Of a stretch of 64,000 nt of DNA, positions 53,691 to 62,941 are shown in pieces. Numbering within the stretch: the first letter of the stretch is position 1; every line of letters begins with the position of its first letter. Source of the DNA: Bacteroidales bacterium CF (GTDB lineage Bacteria > Bacteroidota > Bacteroidia > Bacteroidales > UBA932); assembly GCA_000473305.1 (NCBI GenBank), contig CP006772.1, positions 1,550,001-1,614,000 of the forward strand, in the 5' to 3' direction. The notes under the pieces were generated by a model, which saw only the letters and a program-made list of their open reading frames with translations, was not told where the DNA came from and made no database searches. The position numbers and the translations under genes are program-made.

Positions 53691-55016
53691 TTAGTTGGTC
53701 ATTTTGTGAAGTTCATCAAGAGATATGGACTTTTTGTCAATAGATGTAACGCTCTTTACATATTCAATAGTCATATCCTCTTCTGCCTTCTCATATATTC
53801 TCCTTCCCTCTTTCTCATTTGACAAGAGTGACTGAGCATACTTCTCAACCTGCTCTTCAGGTGCATTTGTCAGACCATACATTGCAAACTGGTAGCTTGC
53901 AATCTTCTTTGCATTCTCTATGAGAATCTCCTTAGTAACCTCAAGCTTCTGCTCCTTCATAATTGTCTGACGGATCATCTGCCAACGGAAATCCTTAAGG
54001 AAAAGCGCAAAATCCTTCTCTATCTCCTCCATTGTGAATTTTCCCTCATTGGCAGTAAAGAGCCACCTCTTCAGGAAATCTTCAGGCAATTTGAGTGCAC
54101 TCTTCTCAATCAGGTACTCTCTTGCATCAAGCATATAGCGATAGTCACTCTCCTGAGCAAACTCTCCCTTCATCCTCTCAACCAATTTAGCATCAAACTC
54201 CTCCTGGCTGGTTACAACACCCGCTCCAAAAGCCTTGTCAAAGAGATCCTGGTTAACTTCAGCATCTACAAATCTCTTCACCTCTTTAACAATTACCTTG
54301 AAAATAGGTTCGATTGAAGCTAGCTCCTCTTTCTTGACCTTAAGCATTGCAGCCCTGTCCGCCTCATTTGCAAAAGCCTTGTTTACATCGATTTCAAACT
54401 CGTCACCGGCTTTTTTGCCAATGAATGTCTTCTTAATCTTTGCATCCTCGATAGACCTCATGGCAACATAAGTACCTTCTATTCTCATCTCACCCTGAAC
54501 AAGGTCAGCGATGATGAAATCCTCTTCCTCAATCTTGTCCGCAACGCCAAGTTGTCCGAACTGTTTCTTTATATTACCTGTATATTTCTCCTTCTCCTCT
54601 TTTGAAATCTCAACTTCATAGTATGGGATCTTATCATCCTTGCTCAGCTGAAGCTCAACCTTAGGTGAAAGTGCCAGGTCAAATACAAACTCGAAAGTTG
54701 TGTCGTTGTCCCAGTCAATCTGCTTTTGCTCTGTCTCGTTTGGTAGTGGTTCTCCCAAAATGTTAAGCTTGTTCTCAGAGATATAGTTATTCAGACCTTC
54801 AGATATGAGATTATTAACAGCATCAAGCATAGCAGACCTGCCATGCATCTTTTCAATAAGGCTCATCGGCGCCATTCCTTTACGGAATCCTTTGATATCA
54901 GCTTTTCTGCGATAGTCGTTAAGAATCTTCTTCTGCTTATCGCTATAGTCTCCCTGCTCTATGTTTAGAGTAACAGTGAGATTGAGATCATCAATGTTTT
55001 TTTGTGTTACTTTCAT
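53691..55016 (-). CDS. tig: trigger factor
   Basis: Trigger factor is the ribosome-bound chaperone. The 441-residue protein (start MKVTQKNIDDLNLTVTL at 55016) has an N-terminal ribosome-binding domain with the FRKGMAPM-type loop (DIKGFRKGMAPMSLIEK), then a PPIase-like middle and a helical C-terminal domain. An in-frame ATG eight codons upstream (MIDNNNRY) looks spurious. It heads tig-clpP-clpX. Confidence 0.94.
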   Translation of the reverse strand: MKVTQKNIDDLNLTVTLNIEQGDYSDKQKKILNDYRRKADIKGFRKGMAPMSLIEKMHGRSAMLDAVNNLISEGLNNYISENKLNILGEPLPNETEQKQIDWDNDTTFEFVFDLALSPKVELQLSKDDKIPYYEVEISKEEKEKYTGNIKKQFGQLGVADKIEEEDFIIADLVQGEMRIEGTYVAMRSIEDAKIKKTFIGKKAGDEFEIDVNKAFANEADRAAMLKVKKEELASIEPIFKVIVKEVKRFVDAEVNQDLFDKAFGAGVVTSQEEFDAKLVERMKGEFAQESDYRYMLDAREYLIEKSALKLPEDFLKRWLFTANEGKFTMEEIEKDFALFLKDFRWQMIRQTIMKEQKLEVTKEILIENAKKIASYQFAMYGLTNAPEEQVEKYAQSLLSNEKEGRRIYEKAEEDMTIEYVKSVTSIDKKSISLDELHKMTN

Positions 55017-55050
55017 ATATCTGTTATTATTATCTATCAAGCTAATAGCT

Positions 55051-55084
55051 AAAAAGCAGATACCCCAAAGGCTATCTGCTTTTT
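55051..55084 (-). terminator. terminator of the tRNA-Leu transcript
   Basis: On minus, AAAAAGCAGATA and TATCTGCTTTTT form a perfect 12-bp stem across a 10-base loop and end in a T-run, starting three bases after the tRNA. It lies just upstream of tig. Confidence 0.88.
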
Positions 55085-55086
55085 AG

Positions 55087-55168
55087 TGCGGGCAAAGGGA
55101 CTCGAACCCCCACGCCTTACGGCACCAGATCCTAAGTCTGGCGCGGCTACCAATTACGCCATGCCCGC
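55087..55168 (-). tRNA. tRNA-Leu (anticodon TAG)
   Basis: The 82-base minus-strand gene has a perfect 7-bp acceptor (GCGGGCA with TGCCCGC), anticodon stem CCAGA/TCTGG with loop CTTAGGA (anticodon TAG), the long class II variable arm TGCCGTAAGGCGT typical of leucine tRNAs, and T-loop GGTTCGAGTCC. The discriminator is A, and CCA is not encoded. Confidence 0.96.
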
Positions 55169-55179
55169 TTTGAGGGATG

Positions 55180-55209
55180 CAAAGGTACGATAATTTTCTA
55201 ATTTTGCAA
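55180..55209 (-). promoter_or_regulatory. promoter for tRNA-Leu
   Basis: On minus, TTG (55209-55207) and TACCTTTG (55187-55180) are exactly 19 bases apart, a full consensus match, 11 bases upstream of the tRNA. Confidence 0.75.
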
Positions 55210-55223
55210 CACCTGAGTGATGG

Positions 55224-56075
55224 TTAGTCAACTTTTTTCAGTTCTGCTGCCATCCAATTATCGCGTCTTCTCTCAGTAACATACTCTAAAGAGAATTTTT
55301 TTGCCTCCTCCAGAATCATCGGCAGATCTTCACTATAAAAGCCGCTAATGAAAAGCCTTCCGGAAGAGACAAGAGCCCTGCTGTATGTGCCTATATCCTG
55401 AAGTATTATATTCCTGTTGATATTGGCCAGCAAAACATCATATCTTCCGGCCTGTATCAGTGATGCATCTCCGCAGAGGGCGACAACCTTTCCCCGTACC
55501 CTGTTCTTCCTCACATTCTCCTCTGTCGAAGATACTGCAATATGATCAATATCAATTGCATGTACAGGTGCTGCAGCACCCATCTTTGCAGCCAGGATAG
55601 AGAGAATTCCCGTCCCGCAACCAACATCCAGTACCCTTTTTCCCTTCACCTCCCCATCCAGCAAAGTCTCCACCATAAGAGAGGTTGTCTGATGGTGTCC
55701 CGTTCCAAAGGCCATCTTGGGATCAATTGTTATTGTATACCTGGTTTTGGGAAGTCCCTTATGGAAGCTGGCCTTTACGGTACATTTCCCCCCTATTGAA
55801 ATAGGAGGGAAATTTGATTCCCATAAAACATTCCAGTTTTGCTCATGTATAAGGGATGCACTGCTCTTCACCCGAAAATCAGGAGAGTTTGCAAATGCAG
55901 AGAGCAGAGCCCTAAGATCACCTGCAGAGTACTTCTCCTCTGGAATATAAGCTTTGAGACAGCCATTCTCAGTTGCAAAACTTTCGTAAGGCAGCTCTTC
56001 TATCTGAGCTATTACCTGCTCTGCATAATCTTCCGAAAAGGGTTCAATCTCAAATACTACCTCTATATAATTCAT
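55224..56075 (-). CDS. prmA: ribosomal protein L11 methyltransferase
   Basis: PrmA trimethylates ribosomal protein L11. The 283 residues include the SAM motif VLDVGCGTGILSILAAKMGA and DVLLANINRN (the NPF-like catalytic region), with the substrate segment KMAFGTGHHQTT. The start overlaps the tpiA stop by one base as TAATG, so they are coupled. Confidence 0.95.
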   Translation of the reverse strand: MNYIEVVFEIEPFSEDYAEQVIAQIEELPYESFATENGCLKAYIPEEKYSAGDLRALLSAFANSPDFRVKSSASLIHEQNWNVLWESNFPPISIGGKCTVKASFHKGLPKTRYTITIDPKMAFGTGHHQTTSLMVETLLDGEVKGKRVLDVGCGTGILSILAAKMGAAAPVHAIDIDHIAVSSTEENVRKNRVRGKVVALCGDASLIQAGRYDVLLANINRNIILQDIGTYSRALVSSGRLFISGFYSEDLPMILEEAKKFSLEYVTERRRDNWMAAELKKVD

Positions 56076-56842
56076 TAGAAGGCCTTTACGATATCTACAA
56101 AATCTTTGGCTACCAAAGATGCCCCACCGATAAGACCTCCGTCTACATTCGGTTTAGAGAAAATCTCCTGAGCGTTCGATGGCTTGCAACTTCCTCCGTA
56201 CAAAATAGGAACCATGTCAGCTACCTCGCCGAATTTATCAGTAACTACCTTTCTTATATATGCGTGCATCTCCTCAGCCTGCTCTGAAGTGGCGGTTTTA
56301 CCTGTACCGATAGCCCAGACCGGTTCATAGGCAATTATTACCTTGCTCATTTCAGCCCCTTTGAGCCTGTATAGCACGTCCTTGATCTGCTCAGCAACAA
56401 CCTCGAAATGTCTGTTGGACTCTCTCTCCTCAAGTTTCTCACCTACACAGAAAATCGGAATAATACCGGCATTGAGAGCCAATTCTATCTTATCATACAA
56501 AGATGCACTGTTCTCATGATAATACTCTCTCCTCTCTGAGTGGCCTAGAATTACATATTTGCAGTTCACTGATTTCAACATGTTTACTGAAACCTCTCCG
56601 GTGTAAGCGCCAGATGTATGATCGGCACAGTTTTGAGCACCGAGATAGATCTTCTCGTTCTCATCATATTGTTTGGCTAGCAGTCTGGTAACAGAGTCAA
56701 GGTGAGTGAAAGGCGGACACACTATAATATCAACATCTGTATCAAACTCATCTACAAGAGCTGTGAGGTCTTTTATAAGTACTTCAGCCTCCTTGATGGT
56801 GGTATTCATTTTCCAGTTTCCGGCAACAATTTTCTTTCTCAT
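56075..56842 (-). CDS. tpiA: triose-phosphate isomerase
   Basis: TpiA interconverts dihydroxyacetone phosphate and glyceraldehyde-3-phosphate. The 255 residues include GNWKMN (catalytic lysine), [10 protein letters not shown] (histidine), [14 protein letters not shown] (glutamate) and [12 protein letters not shown] (phosphate loop). A TATTTTTG promoter element lies 32 bases upstream. Confidence 0.98.
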   Translation of the reverse strand: MRKKIVAGNWKMNTTIKEAEVLIKDLTALVDEFDTDVDIIVCPPFTHLDSVTRLLAKQYDENEKIYLGAQNCADHTSGAYTGEVSVNMLKSVNCKYVILGHSERREYYHENSASLYDKIELALNAGIIPIFCVGEKLEERESNRHFEVVAEQIKDVLYRLKGAEMSKVIIAYEPVWAIGTGKTATSEQAEEMHAYIRKVVTDKFGEVADMVPILYGGSCKPSNAQEIFSKPNVDGGLIGGASLVAKDFVDIVKAF

Positions 56843-56874
56843 ATCCTATAATTTTATGTATTTAACTTTGGCGG

Positions 56875-56882
56875 CAAAAATA
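56875..56882 (-). promoter_or_regulatory. -7 promoter element for tpiA-prmA
   Basis: On minus this reads TATTTTTG, matching TAnnTTTG, 32 bases before the tpiA ATG. Confidence 0.5.
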
Positions 56883-56915
56883 CTAAATAAAAAAAATCAT
56901 AGAAAATTAAAATAG

Positions 56916-56950
56916 AAAAGGGGGCTCAGACGATAACGCCAGAGCCCCCC
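56916..56950 (-). terminator. terminator after the PLP aminotransferase gene
   Basis: On minus the GC-rich hairpin GGGGGCTC/GAGCCCCC, with an inner CGT/ACG extension, is followed by TTTTCTATTTT. It lies about 22 bases past the aminotransferase stop. Confidence 0.85.
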
Positions 56951-56971
56951 ATCTATCAGTAGAACTGATTA

Positions 56972-58165
56972 TTACTTATTAATCATTTTATCAATTGCAC
57001 GTGCAAGTCTCTTCACACCCTCCTCTGTTCTTTCAGCATTCATAAATGAGAAGTTCATCCTCATTGTGTTCTTTCCGGAACCGTCGCAGTGGAATGCCTC
57101 TCCTATCACGAATGCAACATCCTCTTTCATTGCTATATCAAAAAGTTCCCTCGCGTCATAACCTTCCGGCATCTTTACAAAAAGGAAAAGTCCCCCTTCA
57201 GGATGTGTCCATGTAACTCCTTCCGGCATATATTTTTCAAAACATGCCAACATATGGTCTCTCTTCTCACGATATAGAGCGATAGTCTTCTGAAGGTTCT
57301 TCTCAAAGAGGCCCTTCTCAAGATATTTCGCAGCAACAGCCTGATCAAATACAGGAGTACAAAGGTCAGTAGACTGCTTTGCAACAACCAGTCTGTCAAT
57401 AATCTCTTCAGGTGCAATTATCCATCCGATACGGAAGCCCGGAAGGAAAGTCTTGGAGAAAGTACCAAGCAATATCACCCTATTGTCGTCATCGAGCGAA
57501 TACATCATAGGTTGCTCCACACCGTCAAACCTGAGTTCCCTATATGGGCTGTCCTCAAGAAGAAGAAGGTCATACCTCTTGACTATATCAAGAACGTACT
57601 TTCTTTGTTCCAGATCCATAGTCACTCCTGATGGGTTCTGGAAGTCAGGGATAGCATAGACGAATTTTGGTTTCTTGCCTTGGGCAATAAGCTCTTTTAC
57701 TGTATTTTCAAGGTCACTGTCACATTTTATGCCTACCGGCTCAGCCTGATATGACCAGAAAGCCTGTAGTGCTCCCAAATATGATGGCAGACCGCAGACA
57801 ATAGTGTCACCCGGATTTATGAATATTTTTGTCGTTAAATCTATAGCCTGCTGTGAAGAGGTTGTTATCAGAACGTTCTTTGCTGAAACCTTACAACCTT
57901 TCTCGGAATACCTCTTTGCAATAAGCTCCCTGAGCTTCTGGTTACCCTCTGTAGGTCCGTACTGAAGAGCTGATGTACCTTCTGTTTCCAGCACCTCTTG
58001 CATTATTCCCTTAAGGTCTTCGATAGGAAATGTTGCTGCATTCGGAAAACCGCCTGCAAACGAAATCACCTCGGGTCTGTTTGCTACACTAAGAAGATCT
58101 CTGATTGCAGACCTTCTCATATTCTTTGCATTGGAAGATAGAAAGTTTTGAATATTTATCGCCAT
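56972..58165 (-). CDS. PLP-dependent aminotransferase (2-aminoadipate/MocR-like class)
   Basis: The 397-residue fold-type I enzyme has ISFAGGFPNAATFP, YGPTEGNQKLRELIAKRY, a PDFQNPSGVT motif and the lysine in LGTFSKTFLPGFRIGW. These are signatures of the 2-aminoadipate/kynurenine aminotransferase group. Its natural amino donor is unknown. It has its own promoter element (58184-58191) and terminator. Confidence 0.9.
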   Translation of the reverse strand: MAINIQNFLSSNAKNMRRSAIRDLLSVANRPEVISFAGGFPNAATFPIEDLKGIMQEVLETEGTSALQYGPTEGNQKLRELIAKRYSEKGCKVSAKNVLITTSSQQAIDLTTKIFINPGDTIVCGLPSYLGALQAFWSYQAEPVGIKCDSDLENTVKELIAQGKKPKFVYAIPDFQNPSGVTMDLEQRKYVLDIVKRYDLLLLEDSPYRELRFDGVEQPMMYSLDDDNRVILLGTFSKTFLPGFRIGWIIAPEEIIDRLVVAKQSTDLCTPVFDQAVAAKYLEKGLFEKNLQKTIALYREKRDHMLACFEKYMPEGVTWTHPEGGLFLFVKMPEGYDARELFDIAMKEDVAFVIGEAFHCDGSGKNTMRMNFSFMNAERTEEGVKRLARAIDKMINK

Positions 58166-58183
58166 GACTTATAAAATTTTCTA

Positions 58184-58191
58184 CAAAAGTA
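58184..58191 (-). promoter_or_regulatory. -7 promoter element for the PLP aminotransferase
   Basis: On minus this reads TACTTTTG, matching TAnnTTTG, 18 bases upstream of the ATG. Confidence 0.5.
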
Positions 58192-58300
58192 AGAATTTGT
58201 AATAAAAATAAAAACTTTAATTAATTATTTAAATAAAACTTATTTAGTTTTCATCTATTTAATAGAATAGCAGCAATTCCAGATTTTACAAAAATATTAA

Positions 58301-58308
58301 TACTTTTG
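58301..58308 (+). promoter_or_regulatory. -7 promoter element for queD-polA
   Basis: TACTTTTG matches TAnnTTTG and ends 10 bases before the queD ATG, so the mRNA leader would be only a few bases. Confidence 0.5.
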
Positions 58309-58318
58309 TAAAAAAATA

Positions 58319-58774
58319 ATGTCAACACTTCGCATTACAAAAGAGTTCCGGTTCGAAGGAGCACATGCACTCACCGGATACGATGGAAAGTGCCGTCATA
58401 TACATGGACATTCCTACGGATTATATATAACTGTCAAGGGCACTCCAATATCAGAGACTTCTAATCCGAAAAACGGCATGGTACTCGATTTCAGCGATCT
58501 GAAAAAGGTAGTAAATGATTATATTATAAACGTTTTCGACCACGCACTTATCTTAAGGAGGGGATCCGCCTTGTCATCAGAAATTTCCGAGGCATACGAT
58601 AATGTTGTCATAGTAGACTTCCAGCCCACCTGCGAAAACCTGGTCCTGTACATCCACGACATTCTTATAGAGAGACTACCGGCCAAGGTGACACTTCAAA
58701 GCATCAAATTGTACGAGACACCCACATCCTATGTGGAATGGATGGCTGACGACAACAGCCAAAGCTTGATTTAA
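58319..58774 (+). CDS. queD: 6-carboxy-5,6,7,8-tetrahydropterin synthase
   Basis: QueD makes 6-carboxytetrahydropterin in queuosine synthesis. The 151 residues carry zinc histidines His16, His29 and His31 in FEGAHAL and HIHGHSYG, the catalytic cysteine Cys25 in GKCRHIHGH, and YETPTSYVEW at the end. It is two bases from polA and probably co-transcribed. Confidence 0.94.
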   Translation: MSTLRITKEFRFEGAHALTGYDGKCRHIHGHSYGLYITVKGTPISETSNPKNGMVLDFSDLKKVVNDYIINVFDHALILRRGSALSSEISEAYDNVVIVDFQPTCENLVLYIHDILIERLPAKVTLQSIKLYETPTSYVEWMADDNSQSLI

Positions 58775-58776
58775 TT

Positions 58777-61422
58777 ATGAAGAGACTTTTCCTTATTGAC
58801 GGTCATGCATTGATATTCCGGTCATACTATGCATTCTTAAGAAGGCCGATGTTCAACTCCAAAGGGGTTGACACATCAATCCTATTTGGTTTTACAAAGA
58901 CCCTGATTGACCTTATAATAAAGGAGCGGCCGACACACCTTGCCGTTGCATTCGACCCTCCGGCAAAGACATTCCGTCATGAGCTCTACCCTGAATACAA
59001 GGCGAACAGGAGTGAGACCCCCGAACTTATAAAAAAGGCACTCGAGCCTCTGTCAGAGATTCTTGAAGCGATATCAATACCGGTGATAATGAAACCAGGA
59101 TTTGAGGCTGATGATGTTATAGGGACATTGGCAAAAAGGGCGGAAAAAGAGGATTTTGAGGTATACATGGTGACTCCAGACAAGGATTACGGACAACTTG
59201 TCTCAGGCAGAATATTCCAGTACAAACCTGGAAAGAGCGGGGCAGATATGGAAGTCATCGGGATGAAGGAGATTTGTGACTATTACACCATCGAGAGGCC
59301 CGAGCAGGTTATAGACATTCTTACTATTTGGGGAGACGCCTCCGACAATGTTCCCGGAGTTAGGGGTGTCGGTGAGGTTGGTTCGAAAAAGCTTATACAG
59401 AAATATGGTTCTGTAGAGAACATCTACAATATGTTAACAGAGCTGCCCGAGAAGCAGCAGGCAGCATTCCGGGAGGCAGAGCAACACATCGGACTCAGCA
59501 AAAGGCTTATCACAATCGACACGAATGTAGATGTATCATGGGATGAAGATTCCCTCAGACTCTCAACACCTCATTTCAAGGATTTGAGCAGAATTTTTAC
59601 TGAGTATGAGTTCAGCTCTCTGAACCGGTCAATACAGAAACTCGGAGAGGTTTTTGAAGTAACAGGAGGTAATTCTGAAGCGCCATTGGTGGAGAGCAAG
59701 TCGAAGACAGTCAGCTATAGGCTCTCTTCACCTGAAGAGATAATATCCGAAGCAAGAGTTAAAAAAGAGATTGCAATAAAACAGGCTGAGGGAGGATATC
59801 TCCTGGGTTGTTACGACTCAGTCTATTTCTGTTCAAGAGAGAGGATTTCTATTTTCAAAGAGATTCTTGAAGAAGGGACTATCTTGAAGTGCGGATATGA
59901 TCTAAAATCCCTGATGAATGAACTGGCATCAGCAGCCATTTTCCTGAAGGGTTACCTGGCTGACATTGAGCTGATGCACTATCTTCTGATGCCTGAGAGA
60001 GCACACAAGATCGAGATACTGGCTTCAACATATCTGGATATAACACTCGGTGAAGAAAAAACGGTCGTTCAGGCAGACCTTTTCCAGGAGAGCGCGAACA
60101 GCGTCAACGACAACGATACTCTTTTCAAAGAGGGTGCAATACTTCTGCCACTGTTTCACAAACTAGAGGAAGATCTTAAGAGAGAATCCCTCTACAGTTT
60201 ATACAACGAGATCGAGATGCCATTGATAAGCGTCTTGGCAGGGATGGAGCAGACCGGTGTCAAGATTGACACAATCATGCTCAAGAACTATAGTGAAAAG
60301 TTAACTGCGGAACTTTTTGAGATAGAAGATAAGATAAGAGATATTGCAGGGGATCCGACACTGAATGTCTCATCACCTAAGCAATTAAGTGTACTTCTCT
60401 ACGAAAAGCTCAAGCTTGACCATAAAAACGGGAAGGAGGGAAAGAAAGCTCTCTCCACCGATGAGGAGACTCTTTCAGAACTCGAAGGGGAACATCCGGT
60501 AATTCCGCTGATACTTGAATTCAGGAATATCAAGAAACTGATTTCAACATATACAGACCCCCTGCCGCTTCTGATCTCAAGAAAAAGCGGCAAGCTGCAC
60601 ACGACATTCAATCAGGCGCTGACATCAACAGGAAGGCTCAGCTCTGTCAAACCAAACTTACAGAATATCCCTATAAGGACAGAGAGAGGCAGGGAGATAC
60701 GCAAGGCATTTATTCCATCGTCTCCTGACGGTTGTATAATGTCATCCGATTATTCTCAGATAGAGCTAAGGCTGATGGCACATATAAGCGGAGATGAAAA
60801 TTTTATAGAGGCTTTCCGTGCCGGCAAGGATATCCATGCTGCCACTGCATCCAGAATCTTCGACACACCCGAAGAGATGCTTTCAAAGGAACAGAGGAGC
60901 AGGGCAAAAGTCGCCAACTTCGGCATAATATACGGCATATCTGCCTTTGGCCTCTCTCAGAGGCTTCATATCTCAAGGAGTGAAGCCAAGAGCCTCATTG
61001 AGGAGTATTTCAACAAATACCCGGGAGTACATGCCTATATGACAAACACGATTGAGCAGGCGCGAAAAAGTGGATATGTAGAGACTCTTTACGGAAGGAA
61101 AAGATTCACACCTGACATCAACTCAAAGAATGCCGTTGTTCGCGGACTGGCGGAGAGAAACGCTGTAAATGCCCCTATACAGGGCAGTGCGGCAGACATC
61201 ATAAAGATAGCCATGATAAATGTTGACCGCAGGATAACAAAAGAGGGGCTCAAAAGCAAGATGATCCTTCAGGTACATGACGAGCTTGTATTTGATGTCA
61301 TCAAGGGAGAAGAGGAACAATTGAGCCTTATCGTGAAAGAGGAGATGGAAAATGTTACAAGGCTCTCAGTACCACTCACTGTAGATTGTAACACCGGTAA
61401 AAACTGGCTTGAGGCTCATTAA
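58777..61422 (+). CDS. polA: DNA polymerase I with degenerate proofreading domain
   Basis: PolA acts in Okazaki fragment maturation and repair. The 881 residues have the 5'-nuclease domain (LFLIDGHALIFRSYYAF, PDKDYGQLVSG), a middle domain and the polymerase with motif A MSSDYSQIELRLMAHISGD, motif B RSRAKVANFGIIYGISAFGL and motif C LQVHDELVFDV. The 3'-5' exonuclease region (about 300-480) lacks the DTE motif; the equivalent strand reads GYLLGCYDSVYF. Hence it probably lacks proofreading, like Bst and Taq. It follows queD after two bases. Confidence 0.95.
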   Translation: MKRLFLIDGHALIFRSYYAFLRRPMFNSKGVDTSILFGFTKTLIDLIIKERPTHLAVAFDPPAKTFRHELYPEYKANRSETPELIKKALEPLSEILEAISIPVIMKPGFEADDVIGTLAKRAEKEDFEVYMVTPDKDYGQLVSGRIFQYKPGKSGADMEVIGMKEICDYYTIERPEQVIDILTIWGDASDNVPGVRGVGEVGSKKLIQKYGSVENIYNMLTELPEKQQAAFREAEQHIGLSKRLITIDTNVDVSWDEDSLRLSTPHFKDLSRIFTEYEFSSLNRSIQKLGEVFEVTGGNSEAPLVESKSKTVSYRLSSPEEIISEARVKKEIAIKQAEGGYLLGCYDSVYFCSRERISIFKEILEEGTILKCGYDLKSLMNELASAAIFLKGYLADIELMHYLLMPERAHKIEILASTYLDITLGEEKTVVQADLFQESANSVNDNDTLFKEGAILLPLFHKLEEDLKRESLYSLYNEIEMPLISVLAGMEQTGVKIDTIMLKNYSEKLTAELFEIEDKIRDIAGDPTLNVSSPKQLSVLLYEKLKLDHKNGKEGKKALSTDEETLSELEGEHPVIPLILEFRNIKKLISTYTDPLPLLISRKSGKLHTTFNQALTSTGRLSSVKPNLQNIPIRTERGREIRKAFIPSSPDGCIMSSDYSQIELRLMAHISGDENFIEAFRAGKDIHAATASRIFDTPEEMLSKEQRSRAKVANFGIIYGISAFGLSQRLHISRSEAKSLIEEYFNKYPGVHAYMTNTIEQARKSGYVETLYGRKRFTPDINSKNAVVRGLAERNAVNAPIQGSAADIIKIAMINVDRRITKEGLKSKMILQVHDELVFDVIKGEEEQLSLIVKEEMENVTRLSVPLTVDCNTGKNWLEAH

Positions 61423-61432
61423 CAGAAACATT

Positions 61433-62005
61433 ATGGTTAAGGTAGCTGTACATAAGGATGAGATTGAACTCATAAGATTGGCTGTCAGAAATGACCAGTC
61501 AGCTTTTTTCAGACTCTTCGAAAGGTACAGCGACCAGGTATATGCATTCGTTCTGGGAATAATTCCTCAACCACAGGATGCAGAGGATATTTGTCAGGAG
61601 ACATTTGACAAAGCCTTCAGAAACATCTCCACATACCGGGAAGATTGGGCCTTCTCAACCTGGCTTTATAAAATTGCCCAGAATACGGCTTTTGATTTTT
61701 ACAGAAAGAGAATTGCAAACATCTCAACATCTGTCGCGACATCTGCCGTAGATTATTCAGAGACGACAGAATCTCTGGAACCGACAAGAAGTCCCGAGGA
61801 CAATTTGATCACTCAGCAGACTTTTGAACAGCTGATCAAGGCAATCAAGGGGCTGGATATAAAATACCGCAAGGTTGCCGAACTGAGATTCATCCATGAC
61901 TACGCATATGAGGAGATTGCAAAGGAGCTGGATCTCCCTGTCAACACCGTTAAAACACACATAAACAGAGCAAGAAAACTTTTAGCAGAAAAATGGAAGA
62001 GCTGA
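61433..62005 (+). CDS. ECF-type RNA polymerase sigma factor
   Basis: The 190-residue sigma-70 family protein has region 2 (FFRLFERYSDQVYAFVL, AEDICQETFDKAF) and region 4 (AYEEIAKELDLPVNTVKTH). The start MVKVAVHKDEIELIRLA at 61433 is preferred; a longer frame overlaps polA. It overlaps rsmG by 13 bases. No anti-sigma or transmembrane partner is beside it, so its signal is unknown. It may regulate a constitutive set of genes. Confidence 0.9.
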   Translation: MVKVAVHKDEIELIRLAVRNDQSAFFRLFERYSDQVYAFVLGIIPQPQDAEDICQETFDKAFRNISTYREDWAFSTWLYKIAQNTAFDFYRKRIANISTSVATSAVDYSETTESLEPTRSPEDNLITQQTFEQLIKAIKGLDIKYRKVAELRFIHDYAYEEIAKELDLPVNTVKTHINRARKLLAEKWKS

Positions 62006-62637
62006 TTACAAAATATTTCCCCGACATTACAGAGAGCCAGAAAGAGAGATACAAAGCCCTCTACCCTCTCTATATGGAGTGGAATTCAAAGATAAATGTG
62101 ATTTCACGCAAGGATGCCGGGAATCTTTATCTTCACCACATACTGCACTCTCTTTCAATTGCACGGTTCATAAAGTTCCCTGCCGGGGCAAGAGTCCTGG
62201 ATGTGGGGACAGGAGGTGGTTTTCCGGGAATCCCGCTTGCCATAATGTTTCCTGAAACCTCGTTTCACCTTTGTGACTCGATAAAGAAAAAAATATTGGT
62301 TGTAAATGAGGTTGCAAAGGCTGCCGGTATATCCAATATAGTTGCAGAGCAGACAAGAGCGGAGGATCTATCTTCCAAATATGACTTCATTGTCTCAAGA
62401 GCCGTTACCGAACTGAAGGATTTCCTCCCATGGATATGGAAGAATATTGAGCCCGGGGTATGCGGAGGTGTATCAAGAGGAGTCATATATCTAAAAGGCG
62501 GGGATCTGGATGAAGAGATATCCGCAGCCTGTGCAAGAATGAGGATTTCCCCCCGCAACATAGAAAAAGAGTATATAAACAAGTGGTTTGACGAGCCATT
62601 TTTTGAAGAAAAACAGCTTTTGTACATCAAACGCTGA
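61993..62637 (+). CDS. rsmG: 16S rRNA (guanine-N7)-methyltransferase
   Basis: RsmG methylates G527 of 16S rRNA. The 214 residues show NVISRKDAGNLYLHHILHS and the SAM motif VLDVGTGGGFPGIPLAIMFP, then FIVSRAVTEL and YLKGGDLDEEI. The length is normal. Its first 13 bases overlap the sigma factor gene. Confidence 0.95.
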   Translation: MEELITKYFPDITESQKERYKALYPLYMEWNSKINVISRKDAGNLYLHHILHSLSIARFIKFPAGARVLDVGTGGGFPGIPLAIMFPETSFHLCDSIKKKILVVNEVAKAAGISNIVAEQTRAEDLSSKYDFIVSRAVTELKDFLPWIWKNIEPGVCGGVSRGVIYLKGGDLDEEISAACARMRISPRNIEKEYINKWFDEPFFEEKQLLYIKR

Positions 62638-62646
62638 TATAAATAT

Positions 62647-62676
62647 TTGCTATTAAAAACATTTTACATATCTTTG
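62647..62676 (+). promoter_or_regulatory. promoter for rpmH
   Basis: TTG (62647-62649) and TATCTTTG (62669-62676) are 19 bases apart, a consensus match 38 bases upstream of the rpmH ATG. Confidence 0.72.
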
Positions 62677-62714
62677 CACTCCCTTTTGAAGAAATAAAAT
62701 AACAGGTATATATC

Positions 62715-62867
62715 ATGAAACGCACATTCCAACCATCACAACGCAAGCGTCGCAATAAACACGGATTCCGCGAGAGAATGTCAACTCCCAATGGACGTCG
62801 CGTACTGGCAGCCCGTCGTCGTCGTGGGCGCAAGAAACTCACAGTATCATCTGAAGATCTTTACTAA
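62715..62867 (+). CDS. rpmH: 50S ribosomal protein L34
   Basis: This 50-residue protein is L34, part of the large ribosomal subunit. It starts [18 protein letters not shown], then [20 protein letters not shown], both invariant signatures, with a short Bacteroidota C-terminal tail ([10 protein letters not shown]). It has a consensus promoter and its own terminator. Confidence 0.98.
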   Translation: MKRTFQPSQRKRRNKHGFRERMSTPNGRRVLAARRRRGRKKLTVSSEDLY

Positions 62868-62888
62868 CAGAGATATACTATAGACTAC

Positions 62889-62912
62889 AAAGACGCCTTG
62901 AGCGTCTTTTTT
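62889..62912 (+). terminator. terminator after rpmH
   Basis: AAGACGC and GCGTCTT form a 7-bp stem with loop CTTGA, ending in TTTTTT, 22 bases past the rpmH stop. Confidence 0.88.
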
Positions 62913-62914
62913 GT

Positions 62915-62922
62915 TATATTTG
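62915..62922 (+). promoter_or_regulatory. -7 promoter element for mqnE
   Basis: TATATTTG matches TAnnTTTG, 19 bases before the mqnE ATG and just past the rpmH terminator. Confidence 0.5.
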
Positions 62923-62941
62923 AAGCCGTAATCAGAATTCT

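Noticed and set aside
61409-62005. Sigma factor start at 61409
   Set aside because: It would lie inside polA and add eight non-conserved residues; MVKVAVHKDEIEL at 61433 is the better start.
62647-62912. Possible replication origin near rpmH
   Set aside because: rpmH sits near oriC in some bacteria, but no dnaA, gidA or DnaA-box cluster is visible here and the phylum often has other layouts.
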